From positions 87,897-149,496 of the forward strand of contig VBWA01000023.1 of the NCBI GenBank assembly GCA_006218025.1: DNA of 61,600 bases, given 5' to 3'. This document shows, piece by piece, positions 1 through 8,096 of the stretch; the first letter of the stretch is position 1; each line of letters starts with the position of its first letter. Source of the stretch: Rhodocyclaceae bacterium. Its GTDB lineage: Bacteria; Pseudomonadota; Gammaproteobacteria; Burkholderiales; Rhodocyclaceae. A program made the translations under genes and the position numbers. The notes under the pieces are model-generated. The model was not told where the DNA came from. It ran no database searches and saw nothing but the letters and a program-made list of their open reading frames with translations.

Positions 1-3
1 GTG

Positions 4-102
4 GAGGCTAACGCTGGCCCTATCAGCGTTATGCCGGAACTAAAATTTTCTGTTTCAGTAGAGGCTAACGCTGGCCCTATCAGCGTTATGCCGGAACTAA
101 AA
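4..102. repeat. Two direct copies of a palindromic repeat
   Basis: Two almost identical 42-bp copies lie at 4-45 and 61-102, with a 57-bp period. Each contains a perfect 8-bp stem, TAACGCTG and CAGCGTTA, around a 7-nt loop, and the flanking GGC/GCC extends the stem past one bulged base. A diverged, inverted third copy lies at 3506-3550. The arrangement resembles REP-type extragenic palindromes. The element runs directly into the terminator hairpin at 101-122. Confidence 0.75.
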
Positions 103-122
103 AGCCCGCCGAAGCGGGCTTT
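99..122 (-). terminator. Rho-independent terminator of the DUF2283/DUF4258 pair
   Basis: The stem is AAAGCCCGC and GCGGGCTTT around a CGAA loop. Read on the minus strand it is followed by TTTTTAG. It lies 32 bp past the stop of the DUF2283 gene. The same hairpin sequence recurs at 811-830 behind the pilin gene. Confidence 0.75.
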
Positions 123-153
123 GGAGAGATCGCATAGTTGGCTTCTTCAATAC

Positions 154-369
154 TTACGCCGCCTCCAGCGCCAATGGCGGAAGGTGATTTGTAACAACCC
201 GGCTGATGTCTGCTTTCTTGCTGGCGTGCTGGACATCGATGCCGACCAGGGAGCCATCTTCCGCGTAGTCCAGAACCACGCCATCCCGTACCTCATCGGA
301 GTCGACGGAAACCCTTTCCGATAAGTGAATGTAGAGGGAGTCAGTGGCTTGATCGTAAGAAAGTCTCAT
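154..369 (-). CDS. DUF2283 family small protein
   Basis: A 71-residue protein starting MRLSYDQATDSLYIHL, with the DUF2283 pattern of a short beta-rich fold: Y-D-x-x-x-D-x-L-Y-I, then a central DGVVLDY and LVGIDV near residues 28-45. The biochemical role of the family is unknown. Its start codon overlaps the stop of the upstream DUF4258-like gene as ATGA, so the two are probably translationally coupled. Such pairs are often suspected to be toxin-antitoxin modules; nothing in this sequence proves that. A terminator follows at 99-122. Confidence 0.8.
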   Translation of the reverse strand: MRLSYDQATDSLYIHLSERVSVDSDEVRDGVVLDYAEDGSLVGIDVQHASKKADISRVVTNHLPPLALEAA

Positions 370-593
370 GGTTTGAACCTCCTGTCTGGAAACGCATTAT
401 GCAACGTGAGGCCGTCTTCCAGCGTAACGACCCGCGAGAACTTGCCAAGTTCCTCGATGTAAAGCCAGTGCCTGATTCGGCCATCTTCTGCTTGGACATC
501 GCGTCGAACTGGATTGCTTATGGCTTCAATGCACCACTCAAGTTTGATGTATGGCCGCTTGTGCAACACATCGTTTTTGAAGTAATCCGTCAT
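366..593 (-). CDS. DUF4258-like small protein, partner of DUF2283
   Basis: A protein of about 75 residues starting MTDYFKNDVLHKRPYI. The order (K/R)RPYI..EWC, RRHVQ-like region, GRIRHWLY and FSRVVTLEDG..HNAFPDR matches the compact RNase-like DUF4258 group usually found beside DUF2283. Upstream in-frame starts at 608 and 644 would add 5 to 17 residues. I prefer 593 because the family normally begins close to the DYF motif; no strong ribosome-binding site decides it. The stop overlaps the next start (ATGA). A toxin role is inferred only from the gene pairing. Confidence 0.65.
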   Translation of the reverse strand: MTDYFKNDVLHKRPYIKLEWCIEAISNPVRRDVQAEDGRIRHWLYIEELGKFSRVVTLEDGLTLHNAFPDRRFKP

Positions 594-810
594 CGGCACA
601 GGTTTCATGCCAAGCATTTGACCACGCCTGTCTGCTGCAGGCAATTGACTGGCTTTCGTCGCCTGAAGAAGTCGGCGCTGGCGTCACGGCGATCCGGCGC
701 CGCACGCAGCGCGGCCTCAAGCTGGCACGCGATGTGGCGGTGCTGCTCGGAACCGCCGCCGCGGTGACGGCCGCGGAGGATGTGTTGCTGCGCGGCCAGC
801 AGAAATGAAA
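594..810. other. Short intergenic stretch with a possible degraded reading frame
   Basis: No confident gene. On the plus strand a frame ending at a TGA near 806-808 reads without interruption for about 60 codons (LLQAIDWLSSPEEVGAG, then an Arg-rich and Ala/Val-rich tail). It has protein-like composition but no credible start, because the DUF4258 start region occupies the upstream side. It contains a copy of the 27-bp dispersed repeat at 667-693. It could be the 3' end of a gene lost by rearrangement. Confidence 0.3.
667..693 (+). repeat. 27-bp dispersed repeat, copy 1
   Basis: Aligned to the consensus core GTCGGCGCTGGCGGGACGG this copy has four mismatches and carries GTCGGCGCTGGCGTCACGG. It lies in the possible gene remnant before the pilin terminator. 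Confidence 0.55.
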
Positions 811-830
811 AAGCCCGCCGAAGCGGGCTT
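811..830 (-). terminator. Terminator of the pilin-like gene
   Basis: The stem is AAGCCCGC and GCGGGCTT with a CGAA loop. On the minus strand it is followed by TTTTTCATTT. It lies 21 bp past the pilin stop. Confidence 0.75.
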
Positions 831-851
831 CTTGAATCAGAGCGATACGAA

Positions 852-1532
852 TCAGAGCGCCATGCATACCGTGTAGGAGGTTGCATCGGCTACCGTTCCG
901 ACTGCGATACTTGCAACTGCCGCTACTTGGTCCCAGGTCTGGTTTGCGATGACCCGGACCGACCCGGTGTCGGTGGCACCGTCATCCATTGTCGTATCCA
1001 GCTGTTTCGCGTATTTGCCAAGAATGTTGGTGGAACACACGATGTAGGTGCCGGTGAGCCCGGTAACTGGAGTGTTCGCTCCACTCGTTATTCCGATATG
1101 ACCACCGTCCGCATTCTGTGGAACAAACGCTTCAACTGCAGCTGCGTCGGCCGGAGCAGCGGTTGGCCCCGCTGCGAGACCAGCGAGGCGAACGTGTTGC
1201 CAAAACAGTACCGATTCGTCGGTCCGAGTTGTCGAATTCCAGGCTCCGTTGATCACACCGTTGCCTACTCCGCCAGCGGGAGTGGTAGCGGCGGTGGCCG
1301 TGGTGAGTGCGATGGCCAGTCTTGTTGCGTCATGGTCGCCCGGCAGCGCCTTGTACTTGTCCTGATAGCCATAGATGAACAAGGGAATGTTGCGGAAATC
1401 GGTGGCGAAGTTCTTCACCTTGGCGCTGTTGATCAGTTCCTGGCCCTTCAGTACGCCGCCGAGCAGCAGGCCGATGATGACCAGCACGATGGCGATTTCG
1501 ACCAGGGTAAAACCGGATTGTTTGCTTCTCAT
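852..1532 (-). CDS. Type IV pilin-like prepilin (226 aa)
   Basis: The N-terminus is MRSKQSGFTLVEIAIV, a class III prepilin leader of six residues cut before Phe by prepilin peptidase, with Glu at mature position 5 and a hydrophobic helix of about 20 residues (IAIVLVIIGLLLGGVL). The start at 1532 is six bases behind a GGGGAG ribosome-binding site; an alternative ATG lies two codons upstream. The long C-terminal part is rich in Thr, Ala and Gly. It has one Cys in VCSTN and another in the final VCMAL, possibly a terminal disulfide loop. It is a lone gene with its own terminator. It is longer than a classical PilA and may be a divergent major pilin or a pseudopilin. PilS/PilR are encoded about 14 kb away. 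Confidence 0.8.
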   Translation of the reverse strand: MRSKQSGFTLVEIAIVLVIIGLLLGGVLKGQELINSAKVKNFATDFRNIPLFIYGYQDKYKALPGDHDATRLAIALTTATAATTPAGGVGNGVINGAWNSTTRTDESVLFWQHVRLAGLAAGPTAAPADAAAVEAFVPQNADGGHIGITSGANTPVTGLTGTYIVCSTNILGKYAKQLDTTMDDGATDTGSVRVIANQTWDQVAAVASIAVGTVADATSYTVCMAL

Positions 1533-1755
1533 GATCATCTCCCCTGTGGGGTGGTTATTGGTGAACATTTATATGCACAATCCATGCCAGCATTGTTATT
1601 TACGCTTATTCAAGGGGTTGCAGTTTCCATGCCCGCTCATTCGAATGGCATCTGTCGATTATTGGACAGGTTCGTCAGCTATTTGGCAGATCGCTGGGCC
1701 GCCAGCCTCCCTACAATCAGGCTATTCGCGTTCCGCCCTGCCAAACCTGTAAACT

Positions 1756-3474
1756 TTGCCGGTGTCGATTTTCTCTCTTTCTTCAACCCTCCCAAACCGG
1801 CTGATTGCCCTGCGGCGAGGATTGTTGCTGGCGCTGCTGGCGGCCCTGTATCTGGTCCTCTGGCAGGGGCCGGACACGCTGCTGGGTAGAACCCTGTTTG
1901 TCGCCCATCTCGGACTGTTCATGCTCTGGCAGCCCTTCGTGCACGCCGAGCAGCGCTTGTCGGTGACCTCGCTGCTCGCTCTGGCTGGCGTAGTTCTGCT
2001 TGCGGGCGCATTCCTCAAGGGATGGATGATCGCCCTGTGGATCATGATGCTGGCGGGGATTGTCGGCGGCAAGGTGGTGCTGTTCGGCGCTCGCGGCACC
2101 CGGCTTTTCTACCTGCTGGCGCTGGCTTTTCTGGTCGTGGCGCTGTTGCTGATGGCGGCGCCGGAGGCGCTGCCGATGGCGAAGCTGCCGGAACAGATCC
2201 TCTGGCTGGGCTATGCAGGCTTGCCGCTGGTCCTGGTGGTGATGGCCTTGCTGCCTCAGGAGCAGGAGAGCGACAGAACGCATGAAGTGGTCGATTTCGT
2301 CTACAGCCTGTTCGTCTTCCTGCTGTTGGCGGTGTTGATGCTGGGCAGCCTCGCGGCCATGCTGCTGCTGGGCAGCGGCTATGTCGAGGCCTTGCTGCAA
2401 ACCTTGCTGCTGATGGGCACGGCGCTGCTGCTGCTCGGCTGGGCGTGGAATCCGAGTTCGGGCTTTTCCGGGATTGGCGGCCTGTTTTCGCGTTACTGGA
2501 TGTCGATCGGCCTGCCCATCGAGCAATGGCTGCAGTTGCTGTCCAACCTGGCGCTGCAGGAAGAAGACCCGCAGGTTTTTCTCGAACAGGCGTGCGCCAG
2601 AATCGGGCAGCGGCTGCCCTGGGTCACCGGAGGTGAATGGATCGCAGGCGGAAACAGCGGGCGCTTCGGCTTGAGCGGCGAGCACCGCTGGGAGTTCAGC
2701 CACGGCGGCATGGTTCTTGTCCTGTACACGCCGCATGCGCTGTCGCCGACGCTGCTGTGGCACTTCAACCTGCTGGCGCAATTTCTTGCGCAGCTGTATG
2801 CCGACAAGCAGCGTGCACTGGCCCTGAAGCAGTTGTCCTACATGCAGGCCATTCACGAGACCGGAGCGCGGCTCACGCATGACGTGAAGAACCTGCTGCA
2901 ATCGCTGAATGCGCTTTGTTCGGCGGGCATCGAACCGGGTGCCGAGTCCTCGCTGGAGTATCGGTCGCTGTTGCGGCGCCAGTTGCCGGCAATCACCGAG
3001 CGGCTTGCCGAAACGCTGGCGAAGCTCAACGCGCCGCAGAGCATCTCGTCCGCGCGCCGGGTCAGCGCTGCCGAGTGGTGGCGCGACCTTCGCCAACGGA
3101 TGGCGACGCTGGACTGGATAGATTTCAAGGCGGCTGCGTCGATTGCCGGAGATCTCCCGGCAGAAGTATTTTCGGGTGTCGCCGACAACCTGATTCGCAA
3201 CGCCGCCGAAAAGCACTTGCGGGAGCCGGCCCTGCGTGTGCAGCTTGAACTGGTGCGCAACGACGCCGGGTTCGAACTGATCGTCTGCGACGACGGCTCC
3301 GCCATGGCGGAGGGCATTGTGTCGCGGCTGTTTGTCGGTCCGGTCTCTTCCGATACGGGCTACGGAATCGGGCTCTATCACGCGGCGCGCTACGCGCAAG
3401 CCGCCGGTTACCGCCTGGAACTTGGCGAAAATCGCACCGGCCGGGTCTGCTTCCGACTGGCGCTGGGGACCTAA
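1756..3474 (+). CDS. Membrane-bound orphan sensor histidine kinase
   Basis: A protein of about 572 residues. The first 230 residues form roughly seven hydrophobic segments. A cytoplasmic region at about 245-350 lacks a recognisable PAS or GAF signature. A kinase core follows, with the phospho-acceptor motif LTHDVKNLLQSL (His near 375), the N-box DNLIRNAAEK near 477 and a glycine motif GYGIGLYHA near the end. The start is uncertain: TTG at 1756 and GTG at 1762 are both possible and neither has a strong ribosome-binding site. No response regulator is adjacent, so the partner is unknown. It converges with the cyclase gene, with an inverted palindromic repeat in the gap. Confidence 0.8.
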   Translation: MPVSIFSLSSTLPNRLIALRRGLLLALLAALYLVLWQGPDTLLGRTLFVAHLGLFMLWQPFVHAEQRLSVTSLLALAGVVLLAGAFLKGWMIALWIMMLAGIVGGKVVLFGARGTRLFYLLALAFLVVALLLMAAPEALPMAKLPEQILWLGYAGLPLVLVVMALLPQEQESDRTHEVVDFVYSLFVFLLLAVLMLGSLAAMLLLGSGYVEALLQTLLLMGTALLLLGWAWNPSSGFSGIGGLFSRYWMSIGLPIEQWLQLLSNLALQEEDPQVFLEQACARIGQRLPWVTGGEWIAGGNSGRFGLSGEHRWEFSHGGMVLVLYTPHALSPTLLWHFNLLAQFLAQLYADKQRALALKQLSYMQAIHETGARLTHDVKNLLQSLNALCSAGIEPGAESSLEYRSLLRRQLPAITERLAETLAKLNAPQSISSARRVSAAEWWRDLRQRMATLDWIDFKAAASIAGDLPAEVFSGVADNLIRNAAEKHLREPALRVQLELVRNDAGFELIVCDDGSAMAEGIVSRLFVGPVSSDTGYGIGLYHAARYAQAAGYRLELGENRTGRVCFRLALGT

Positions 3475-3505
3475 TTCCGGCTCACATTAGAACCGATACT
3501 TTGTA

Positions 3506-3550
3506 GTTCCGGCCGCTGCGCTTAACGCCGGTAAGGCTGGCGTTAGCCTT
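3506..3550 (-). repeat. Third, inverted copy of the palindromic repeat
   Basis: The minus strand matches the repeat units at 4-102. Stem bases changed together: here TAACGCC pairs with GGCGTTA, where the first copies pair TAACGCT with AGCGTTA. It lies between the convergent kinase and cyclase genes. Confidence 0.6.
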
Positions 3551-3623
3551 CATTGAAACTGCGTTTTCGACTGCGCCTTGCCGTGCTACAGCACTGTCTT
3601 CGGCTTGTCTTCGCGTCTCGTTT

Positions 3624-4943
3624 CTAATGCGAACCGGAATAATCGTCTTCGCTACCGGCCGCGCCCTTGCGGCCGATCAGGCGATATACCGTCATGTTGC
3701 CCTTGCCCTTGAGGTAGATGGTCTGCGGCTCGTGAAAATCGAAGTTTCCCGCCAGGCGGTGGTATGTCGTTGTGTCGCACTGGATCATGCCCGGCACGCC
3801 TTCCGAGGTGATCCGGCTGGCGATGTTTACCGTGTCGCCCCAAAGGTCGTAGATGAACTTCTTCTTCCCCAGCACGCCGGCGACGATCGGGCCGGTGCCG
3901 ATGCCGATGCGGATTTCGAGCTGCGATGAATTGATGGAGAAGTCGCGCCGCAGCATGTCGCGCATCGCCACCGCCATGTCCGCGATCGAAGCCGAATAAT
4001 CGCCGGCGTCTTCATTCAGCCCGCCGGCCACCATGTAGGCATCGCCGATGGTCTTGATCTTCTCCAGGCCAAACTGTTCTGCCAGTTCGTCGAAGGCGGA
4101 AAATATCCGGTTCAACATGGAGAACACCTGTGACGGCGACATGTTGGCCGCCACTTGCGTGAAATTCACGATGTCGGCAAACATCACCGTGACGTCGGCA
4201 AAACCGTCGGCGATCGTCTTGTTCGAGTTCTTCAATCGCTCCGCGATGGGGCCGGGAAGAATGTTGAGCAGCAATTTTTCGGAGCGCTCCTGTTCGATCT
4301 TGATCAGCTGGTGAGCTTCTTCGAGACTTTCCTGGGCCTTGCGCTTTTCGTCGATGGAAAGGCGCAGCAGCAGGTAGATGATGGTCGCCACGGAGATGAA
4401 GTTGAGCGCGAAAAAGACCACCGTGGTCCGGATCGGCACGTTGGATTTCAGTGCAAGATGGGAGTCGGCAAGATAGAAATCGACGGCGCCGGACAGGGCG
4501 GTCAGCGCAACCCACGCAATGAACCAGCCAACCGACTGCCGCACGCCGATGCACAGGATGGCGCCGACGGGAGCGAGCAAACCCCACAGCACCACGCCGC
4601 TGGTGGAAATGATGGTGCCGCCGGCCCATTGCGCGACGAAGGGCAGGAACAGGAACAAGCTCAACTGGGTGACGCGGAACAAATCGAAATTCCGCGACTG
4701 GATGTAGAAAGCCATATTGCCCACCAGCAGCAGCTGGAAGACGAAGGGTATGGTGGTCGAGAACTGCGGTCCGAGAATGGAATAGATCCCAACCCACACC
4801 ATGATGCCCACGCTGGCAAGTCCGGTGGCGAGCATCAGCAGCGACTTGTTCAGCCGCAGCTCCTCGCCGTCATCGGGCTCGATGCCGGCGTTGCGCAGCC
4901 TTTCCAAAAAGTGCGACGACAGGTTAGATTCGCGGGAATTCAT
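3624..4943 (-). CDS. Membrane class III adenylate cyclase (439 aa)
   Basis: About six membrane segments at residues 35-195 precede a short coiled linker (residues 198-225) and a class III nucleotide cyclase domain (about 235-420). Catalytic residues are visible: metal-binding Asp in VMFADIVNFT (257) and GDAYM (301), purine-selecting Lys in EKIKTIGD (297), an Asp in IYDLWGD, and the transition-state Asn and Arg in DTVNIASR. The Lys/Asp pair predicts cAMP rather than cGMP as product. The sensory membrane part is not a family I can name. No receptor is adjacent. A kinase with a cyclic-nucleotide-binding domain is encoded at 9011-10324 and could be one target, which is inference. Confidence 0.85.
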   Translation of the reverse strand: MNSRESNLSSHFLERLRNAGIEPDDGEELRLNKSLLMLATGLASVGIMVWVGIYSILGPQFSTTIPFVFQLLLVGNMAFYIQSRNFDLFRVTQLSLFLFLPFVAQWAGGTIISTSGVVLWGLLAPVGAILCIGVRQSVGWFIAWVALTALSGAVDFYLADSHLALKSNVPIRTTVVFFALNFISVATIIYLLLRLSIDEKRKAQESLEEAHQLIKIEQERSEKLLLNILPGPIAERLKNSNKTIADGFADVTVMFADIVNFTQVAANMSPSQVFSMLNRIFSAFDELAEQFGLEKIKTIGDAYMVAGGLNEDAGDYSASIADMAVAMRDMLRRDFSINSSQLEIRIGIGTGPIVAGVLGKKKFIYDLWGDTVNIASRITSEGVPGMIQCDTTTYHRLAGNFDFHEPQTIYLKGKGNMTVYRLIGRKGAAGSEDDYSGSH

Positions 4944-5095
4944 GAAACGGCTTCGGGCGGCAGGTCAGGCGGCCAATTGGTTCGCATACTTGAAGTGTCG
5001 CGGAATCGACAGGAATGGTCAAGAATGATCGTGGGCGGCCCGCCAATCGGGCATATCCTTGCTCCTCAACGCAAATTGGTGTTGAATGCCCGCCC

Positions 5096-5479
5096 ATGGC
5101 TGAGGCGAAGAAATACGAAATAGCGGTTGCGGTGGCGACCCACTATGTTGCGGAGCAATCCGATCCGGCGATCGATCGTCACGTCTTCGCCTATACCGTG
5201 ACCATCAGCAACACCGGCAACGTGCCTGCACAGCTGATTTCCCGGCACTGGATCATCACCGACGCCCAAGGCCATGTGCAGGAAGTCCGCGGCCTCGGGG
5301 TTGTCGGCCATCAGCCGCTGCTGGCGCCCGGCCAGAGTTTTGAATACACCAGTGGCTGCCAGCTCGCCACGCCTGTCGGCACCATGAAGGGCAGCTACCA
5401 GATGACGGCCGAGGACGGCGTGCAGTTCGAGGCGCCGATTGCCGAGTTCGTGCTCTCGATGCCGCGCGTGCTGCATTGA
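5096..5479 (+). CDS. ApaG family protein
   Basis: A 127-residue single-domain protein beginning MAEAKKYEIAVAVATHYV, with the ApaG fold signature FAYTVTISNTG, LISRHWIITD, VRGLGVVG and PLLAPGQSFEYTSG. The family is a small immunoglobulin-like fold linked in enterobacteria to divalent-cation (cobalt/magnesium) phenotypes; its exact biochemistry is unsettled. The ATG at 5096 gives the standard N-terminus and length. The gene overlaps the following methyltransferase by TTGA, so the two form an operon. Confidence 0.93.
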   Translation: MAEAKKYEIAVAVATHYVAEQSDPAIDRHVFAYTVTISNTGNVPAQLISRHWIITDAQGHVQEVRGLGVVGHQPLLAPGQSFEYTSGCQLATPVGTMKGSYQMTAEDGVQFEAPIAEFVLSMPRVLH

Positions 5480-6075
5480 GCCTGAAGCACAGCTATACGC
5501 TGGTTGCCCCGTTCTACGATGCATTTCTGACGGCGGCCACGCGTGGCGCGCGCAAGCGCAGCCTGGCGGCACTGGTGGATCGCCCGCCGCACGACGTGCT
5601 GCTGCTGGGCGTTGGCACCGGGCTCGATCTGCCGCATCTGCCGGCACAGCATCGCTATGTCGGCGTCGACCTGACTGCCGCCATGCTCGCACGCGCCCGT
5701 CCGCGCGCCGCGGGCCTGCACTTCGCTCCCCTGCGTGGCGACGTGCAGCGCCTGCCGTTTCACGATGCCAGCTTCGACGTGGCGGTGCTGCACCTGATCC
5801 TCGCCGTGGTGCCAGCGCCGACTCTTTGCCTGGCCGAGGCGGTGCGCGTATTGAAGCCCGGCGGGACTTTGCTGGTGTTCGACAAGTTCCTGCGGCGCGG
5901 CGAAGCCGGCTGGAAGCGCGTGCTCAATCCGCTGACGCGTCATGTCGCGACGCGCCTCGATGTGGTCTTCGAAGATGTGCTGGAATCTGTCGGCGGCCTC
6001 GATGTGATGGCGAACGAGGCGGCGCTCGCCTCGGGGTGGTTCCGGCTGATCCGTCTGACGAAGACTACTTTTTGA
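5476..6075 (+). CDS. Class I SAM-dependent methyltransferase
   Basis: A 199-residue protein with the SAM-binding motif LLLGVGTGLDLPHL near residue 40, an acidic YVGVDLT at strand 2, and a post-motif RVLKPGGTLLVFDKF. This resembles UbiE and phospholipid N-methyltransferases. The substrate cannot be read from the sequence. It starts with TTG overlapping the apaG stop (TTGA). Its 3' end overlaps the convergent msrQ by 11 bp. The segment AVVPAPTL is partly similar to the 27-bp repeat at DNA level but fits the family, so I regard it as native. Confidence 0.8.
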   Translation: MSLKHSYTLVAPFYDAFLTAATRGARKRSLAALVDRPPHDVLLLGVGTGLDLPHLPAQHRYVGVDLTAAMLARARPRAAGLHFAPLRGDVQRLPFHDASFDVAVLHLILAVVPAPTLCLAEAVRVLKPGGTLLVFDKFLRRGEAGWKRVLNPLTRHVATRLDVVFEDVLESVGGLDVMANEAALASGWFRLIRLTKTTF

Positions 6076-6715
6076 CGGCAATTGAAATGATGCGACCGCG
6101 CGGTTTGGGCAGGTAGGCTCCGGCCAGTTGCCGGTTGCGCTCCTGCACTCGCCACCAGACCCGCAGGCCGAGCAGGACGCCGACGACGGCTGCATAGATC
6201 AGCGGCTTGCTGAGGTCGGCCTTGACCATCCATGAATAGTGCAGCACGGCCAGGAGGGCGATCAGATAGACGCTGCGATGCAGTTCCTGCCAGCGGCGGC
6301 CGCCGAGCTTGCGGATGGCAAAGGCATTCGAGGTCGCCGCCAGCGGCACCAGCAGCGCGAAGCTGATCATGCCGACGGTGATGAAGGGGCGCTTCAGGAT
6401 GTCCTTGGCAATCGCCGGCCAGTCGAAGAACTGGTCGAACCACAGGTAGGTGCTCAGATGCAAGGTCGCGTAGAAGAATACGAACAGCCCCAGCATGCGC
6501 CGCAAGCGGCCCAGCCACGCCCATCCCGAATATTTGCGCAGCGGCGTCACGGTCAGCGTGATCAGCAGAAAATTCAGCGCCCAGGTGCCGAGGCCGCGCG
6601 TCACGGCCTCGATCGGATTGGCGCCCAGCGTGTCGGCTTGCACGCCCCAGGCGTACCAGGCCAGCGGCGCGAGGCAGACTATGAATAGAGGCGGCTTGAT
6701 AAGTGCAAGGTTCAA
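6065..6715 (-). CDS. MsrQ, heme-binding membrane subunit of MsrPQ
   Basis: A 216-residue integral membrane protein with about six helices. It has conserved His in [15 protein letters not shown] and in [21 protein letters not shown], the ferric-reductase-like heme ligands of the MsrQ/YedZ family. It passes electrons from the respiratory chain to periplasmic MsrP. I place the start at TTG 6715: it overlaps the MsrP stop as TTGA, follows a GAGGAAG ribosome-binding site and gives the usual N-terminus ending in KPP. Longer upstream readings would lie inside msrP. Confidence 0.9.
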   Translation of the reverse strand: MNLALIKPPLFIVCLAPLAWYAWGVQADTLGANPIEAVTRGLGTWALNFLLITLTVTPLRKYSGWAWLGRLRRMLGLFVFFYATLHLSTYLWFDQFFDWPAIAKDILKRPFITVGMISFALLVPLAATSNAFAIRKLGGRRWQELHRSVYLIALLAVLHYSWMVKADLSKPLIYAAVVGVLLGLRVWWRVQERNRQLAGAYLPKPRGRIISIAVKK

Positions 6716-7635
6716 AACTGCTTCCTCAAATCCATTCCGGTGTAGAGCTGGCCGACCTGCTCGCCATAGCCGTTGAACATCAGCGTCGTGCGCTTGCTGA
6801 ATTCGCCGATGCGACGCTCGGTGGCCTGGCTCCAGCGCGGATGATCGACCTCGGGATTGACGTTGGAATAGAAGCCGTATTCGCGCGGCGCGGATTTCAT
6901 CCACGACGTGCGGGGTTCGCTGTCGGTGAGGCGAATCCTGACGATCGACTTGCCGCTCTTGAAGCCGTATTTCCACGGCACCACCAGGCGCAGCGGTGCG
7001 CCGTTCTGGTTCGGCAGCACATCGCCGTACAGGCCGACGGCGATGATGGCCAGCGGATGCATGGCTTCATCCAGTCGCAGCCCTTCGATATAAGGCCAGT
7101 CGAGCACGCGGCTCCCCACGCCGGGCATGGTTTCGGGCTGCACCGCCGTGATGAACTCGACATACTTGGCGCTGCCCAGCGGTTCGACCTGTTTCAGCAG
7201 GCTGGCCACCGGGAAACCGAGCCAGGGAATCACCATGCTCCAGCCCTCGACGCAGCGCAGGCGGTAAATGCGCTCTTCGAGCGGCGCCAGCTTCAGGATG
7301 TCCTCGATGCCCAGCGTTTTTGGCTGTTTTACCAGGCCTTCGATACTGAGCGTCCATGGCCGCACCCGCAGCGCATGCGCCGTACGCGCCGGGTCTTCCT
7401 TGTCGGTGCCAAATTCGTAATAGTTGTTGTAGCCGGTCACATGCTTGAGCGGCGTCTGCGTCTCGGTGCTTGAAAGGACGCTGGCACGGCCGGGCCCCAG
7501 CTTCGCTTGTGCTGCGGGAAGCATGCCGGCCAGCGCGGCGCCCGCGGACAGGCGCAGAAACTCGCGGCGACGGTCGAACAGGGCGCGCGGGGTAATGTCG
7601 GACGGGGCGATGTCGTCGGGGCGGCGGATCAGCAT
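6712..7635 (-). CDS. MsrP, periplasmic methionine sulfoxide reductase catalytic subunit
   Basis: A 307-residue molybdopterin enzyme of the sulfite-oxidase fold that repairs oxidised methionines in periplasmic proteins. A twin-arginine signal is visible ([17 protein letters not shown], residues 21-37), and the molybdenum-ligating Cys is in [10 protein letters not shown] (Cys128). Other family marks are [16 protein letters not shown] and the C-terminal [11 protein letters not shown]. It is upstream of and coupled to msrQ. The ATG at 7635 gives the standard N-terminus (MLIRRPDDI). Confidence 0.95.
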   Translation of the reverse strand: MLIRRPDDIAPSDITPRALFDRRREFLRLSAGAALAGMLPAAQAKLGPGRASVLSSTETQTPLKHVTGYNNYYEFGTDKEDPARTAHALRVRPWTLSIEGLVKQPKTLGIEDILKLAPLEERIYRLRCVEGWSMVIPWLGFPVASLLKQVEPLGSAKYVEFITAVQPETMPGVGSRVLDWPYIEGLRLDEAMHPLAIIAVGLYGDVLPNQNGAPLRLVVPWKYGFKSGKSIVRIRLTDSEPRTSWMKSAPREYGFYSNVNPEVDHPRWSQATERRIGEFSKRTTLMFNGYGEQVGQLYTGMDLRKQF

Positions 7636-7771
7636 GATGTTCCTCTATCTCGGGCAAGTGTACTGCTTTGACGCGCAGGCTCTGCGAACCTTACATCGGT
7701 CACTTGACCGCCAGGGCGTCGCACCGCTAGAATAACTGACTTATTTACTCGACTATTTATTGGGCCATCCC

Positions 7772-8095
7772 ATGGACATCAAGCAGAAAATTCACGATAC
7801 CGTTACCGGCAACCCCGTCGTGCTCTACATGAAGGGTACGCCGCAGGCGCCGCAGTGCGGCTTTTCCGCGCGCGCAATCCAGATTCTGCAGGCATGCGGC
7901 GTCAAGAATCTTGTCACGGTAGATGTGCTGGCCGATCCGGACGTCCGCCAGGGCGTCAAGGATTACGCCAACTGGCCGACCGTGCCACAACTCTATATCA
8001 GCGGCGAGTTCGTCGGCGGCAGCGACATCATGACCGAGATGTACCAGTCGGGCGAGTTGCAGAAGCAGCTGGAACCGATCGTCAACGCTGCCTGA
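7772..8095 (+). CDS. Monothiol glutaredoxin 4 (Grx4 type)
   Basis: A 107-residue protein starting MDIKQKIHDTVTGNPVVLYMKG, with the monothiol active site CGFS (APQCGFSARAIQIL) and the glutathione-binding PTVPQLYI...GGSDI. These proteins bind a [2Fe-2S] cluster with glutathione and move clusters or signal iron status. A TTG four codons upstream is possible, but the ATG at 7772 gives the family N-terminus. It stands alone, divergent from msrP and convergent with the fructosamine kinase one base away. Confidence 0.93.
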   Translation: MDIKQKIHDTVTGNPVVLYMKGTPQAPQCGFSARAIQILQACGVKNLVTVDVLADPDVRQGVKDYANWPTVPQLYISGEFVGGSDIMTEMYQSGELQKQLEPIVNAA

Positions 8096-8096
8096 T

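Noticed and set aside
5799-5827. Repeat-like DNA in the methyltransferase (AVVPAPTL)
   Set aside because: The residues fit the methyltransferase family at this place, and the central bases differ from the repeat.
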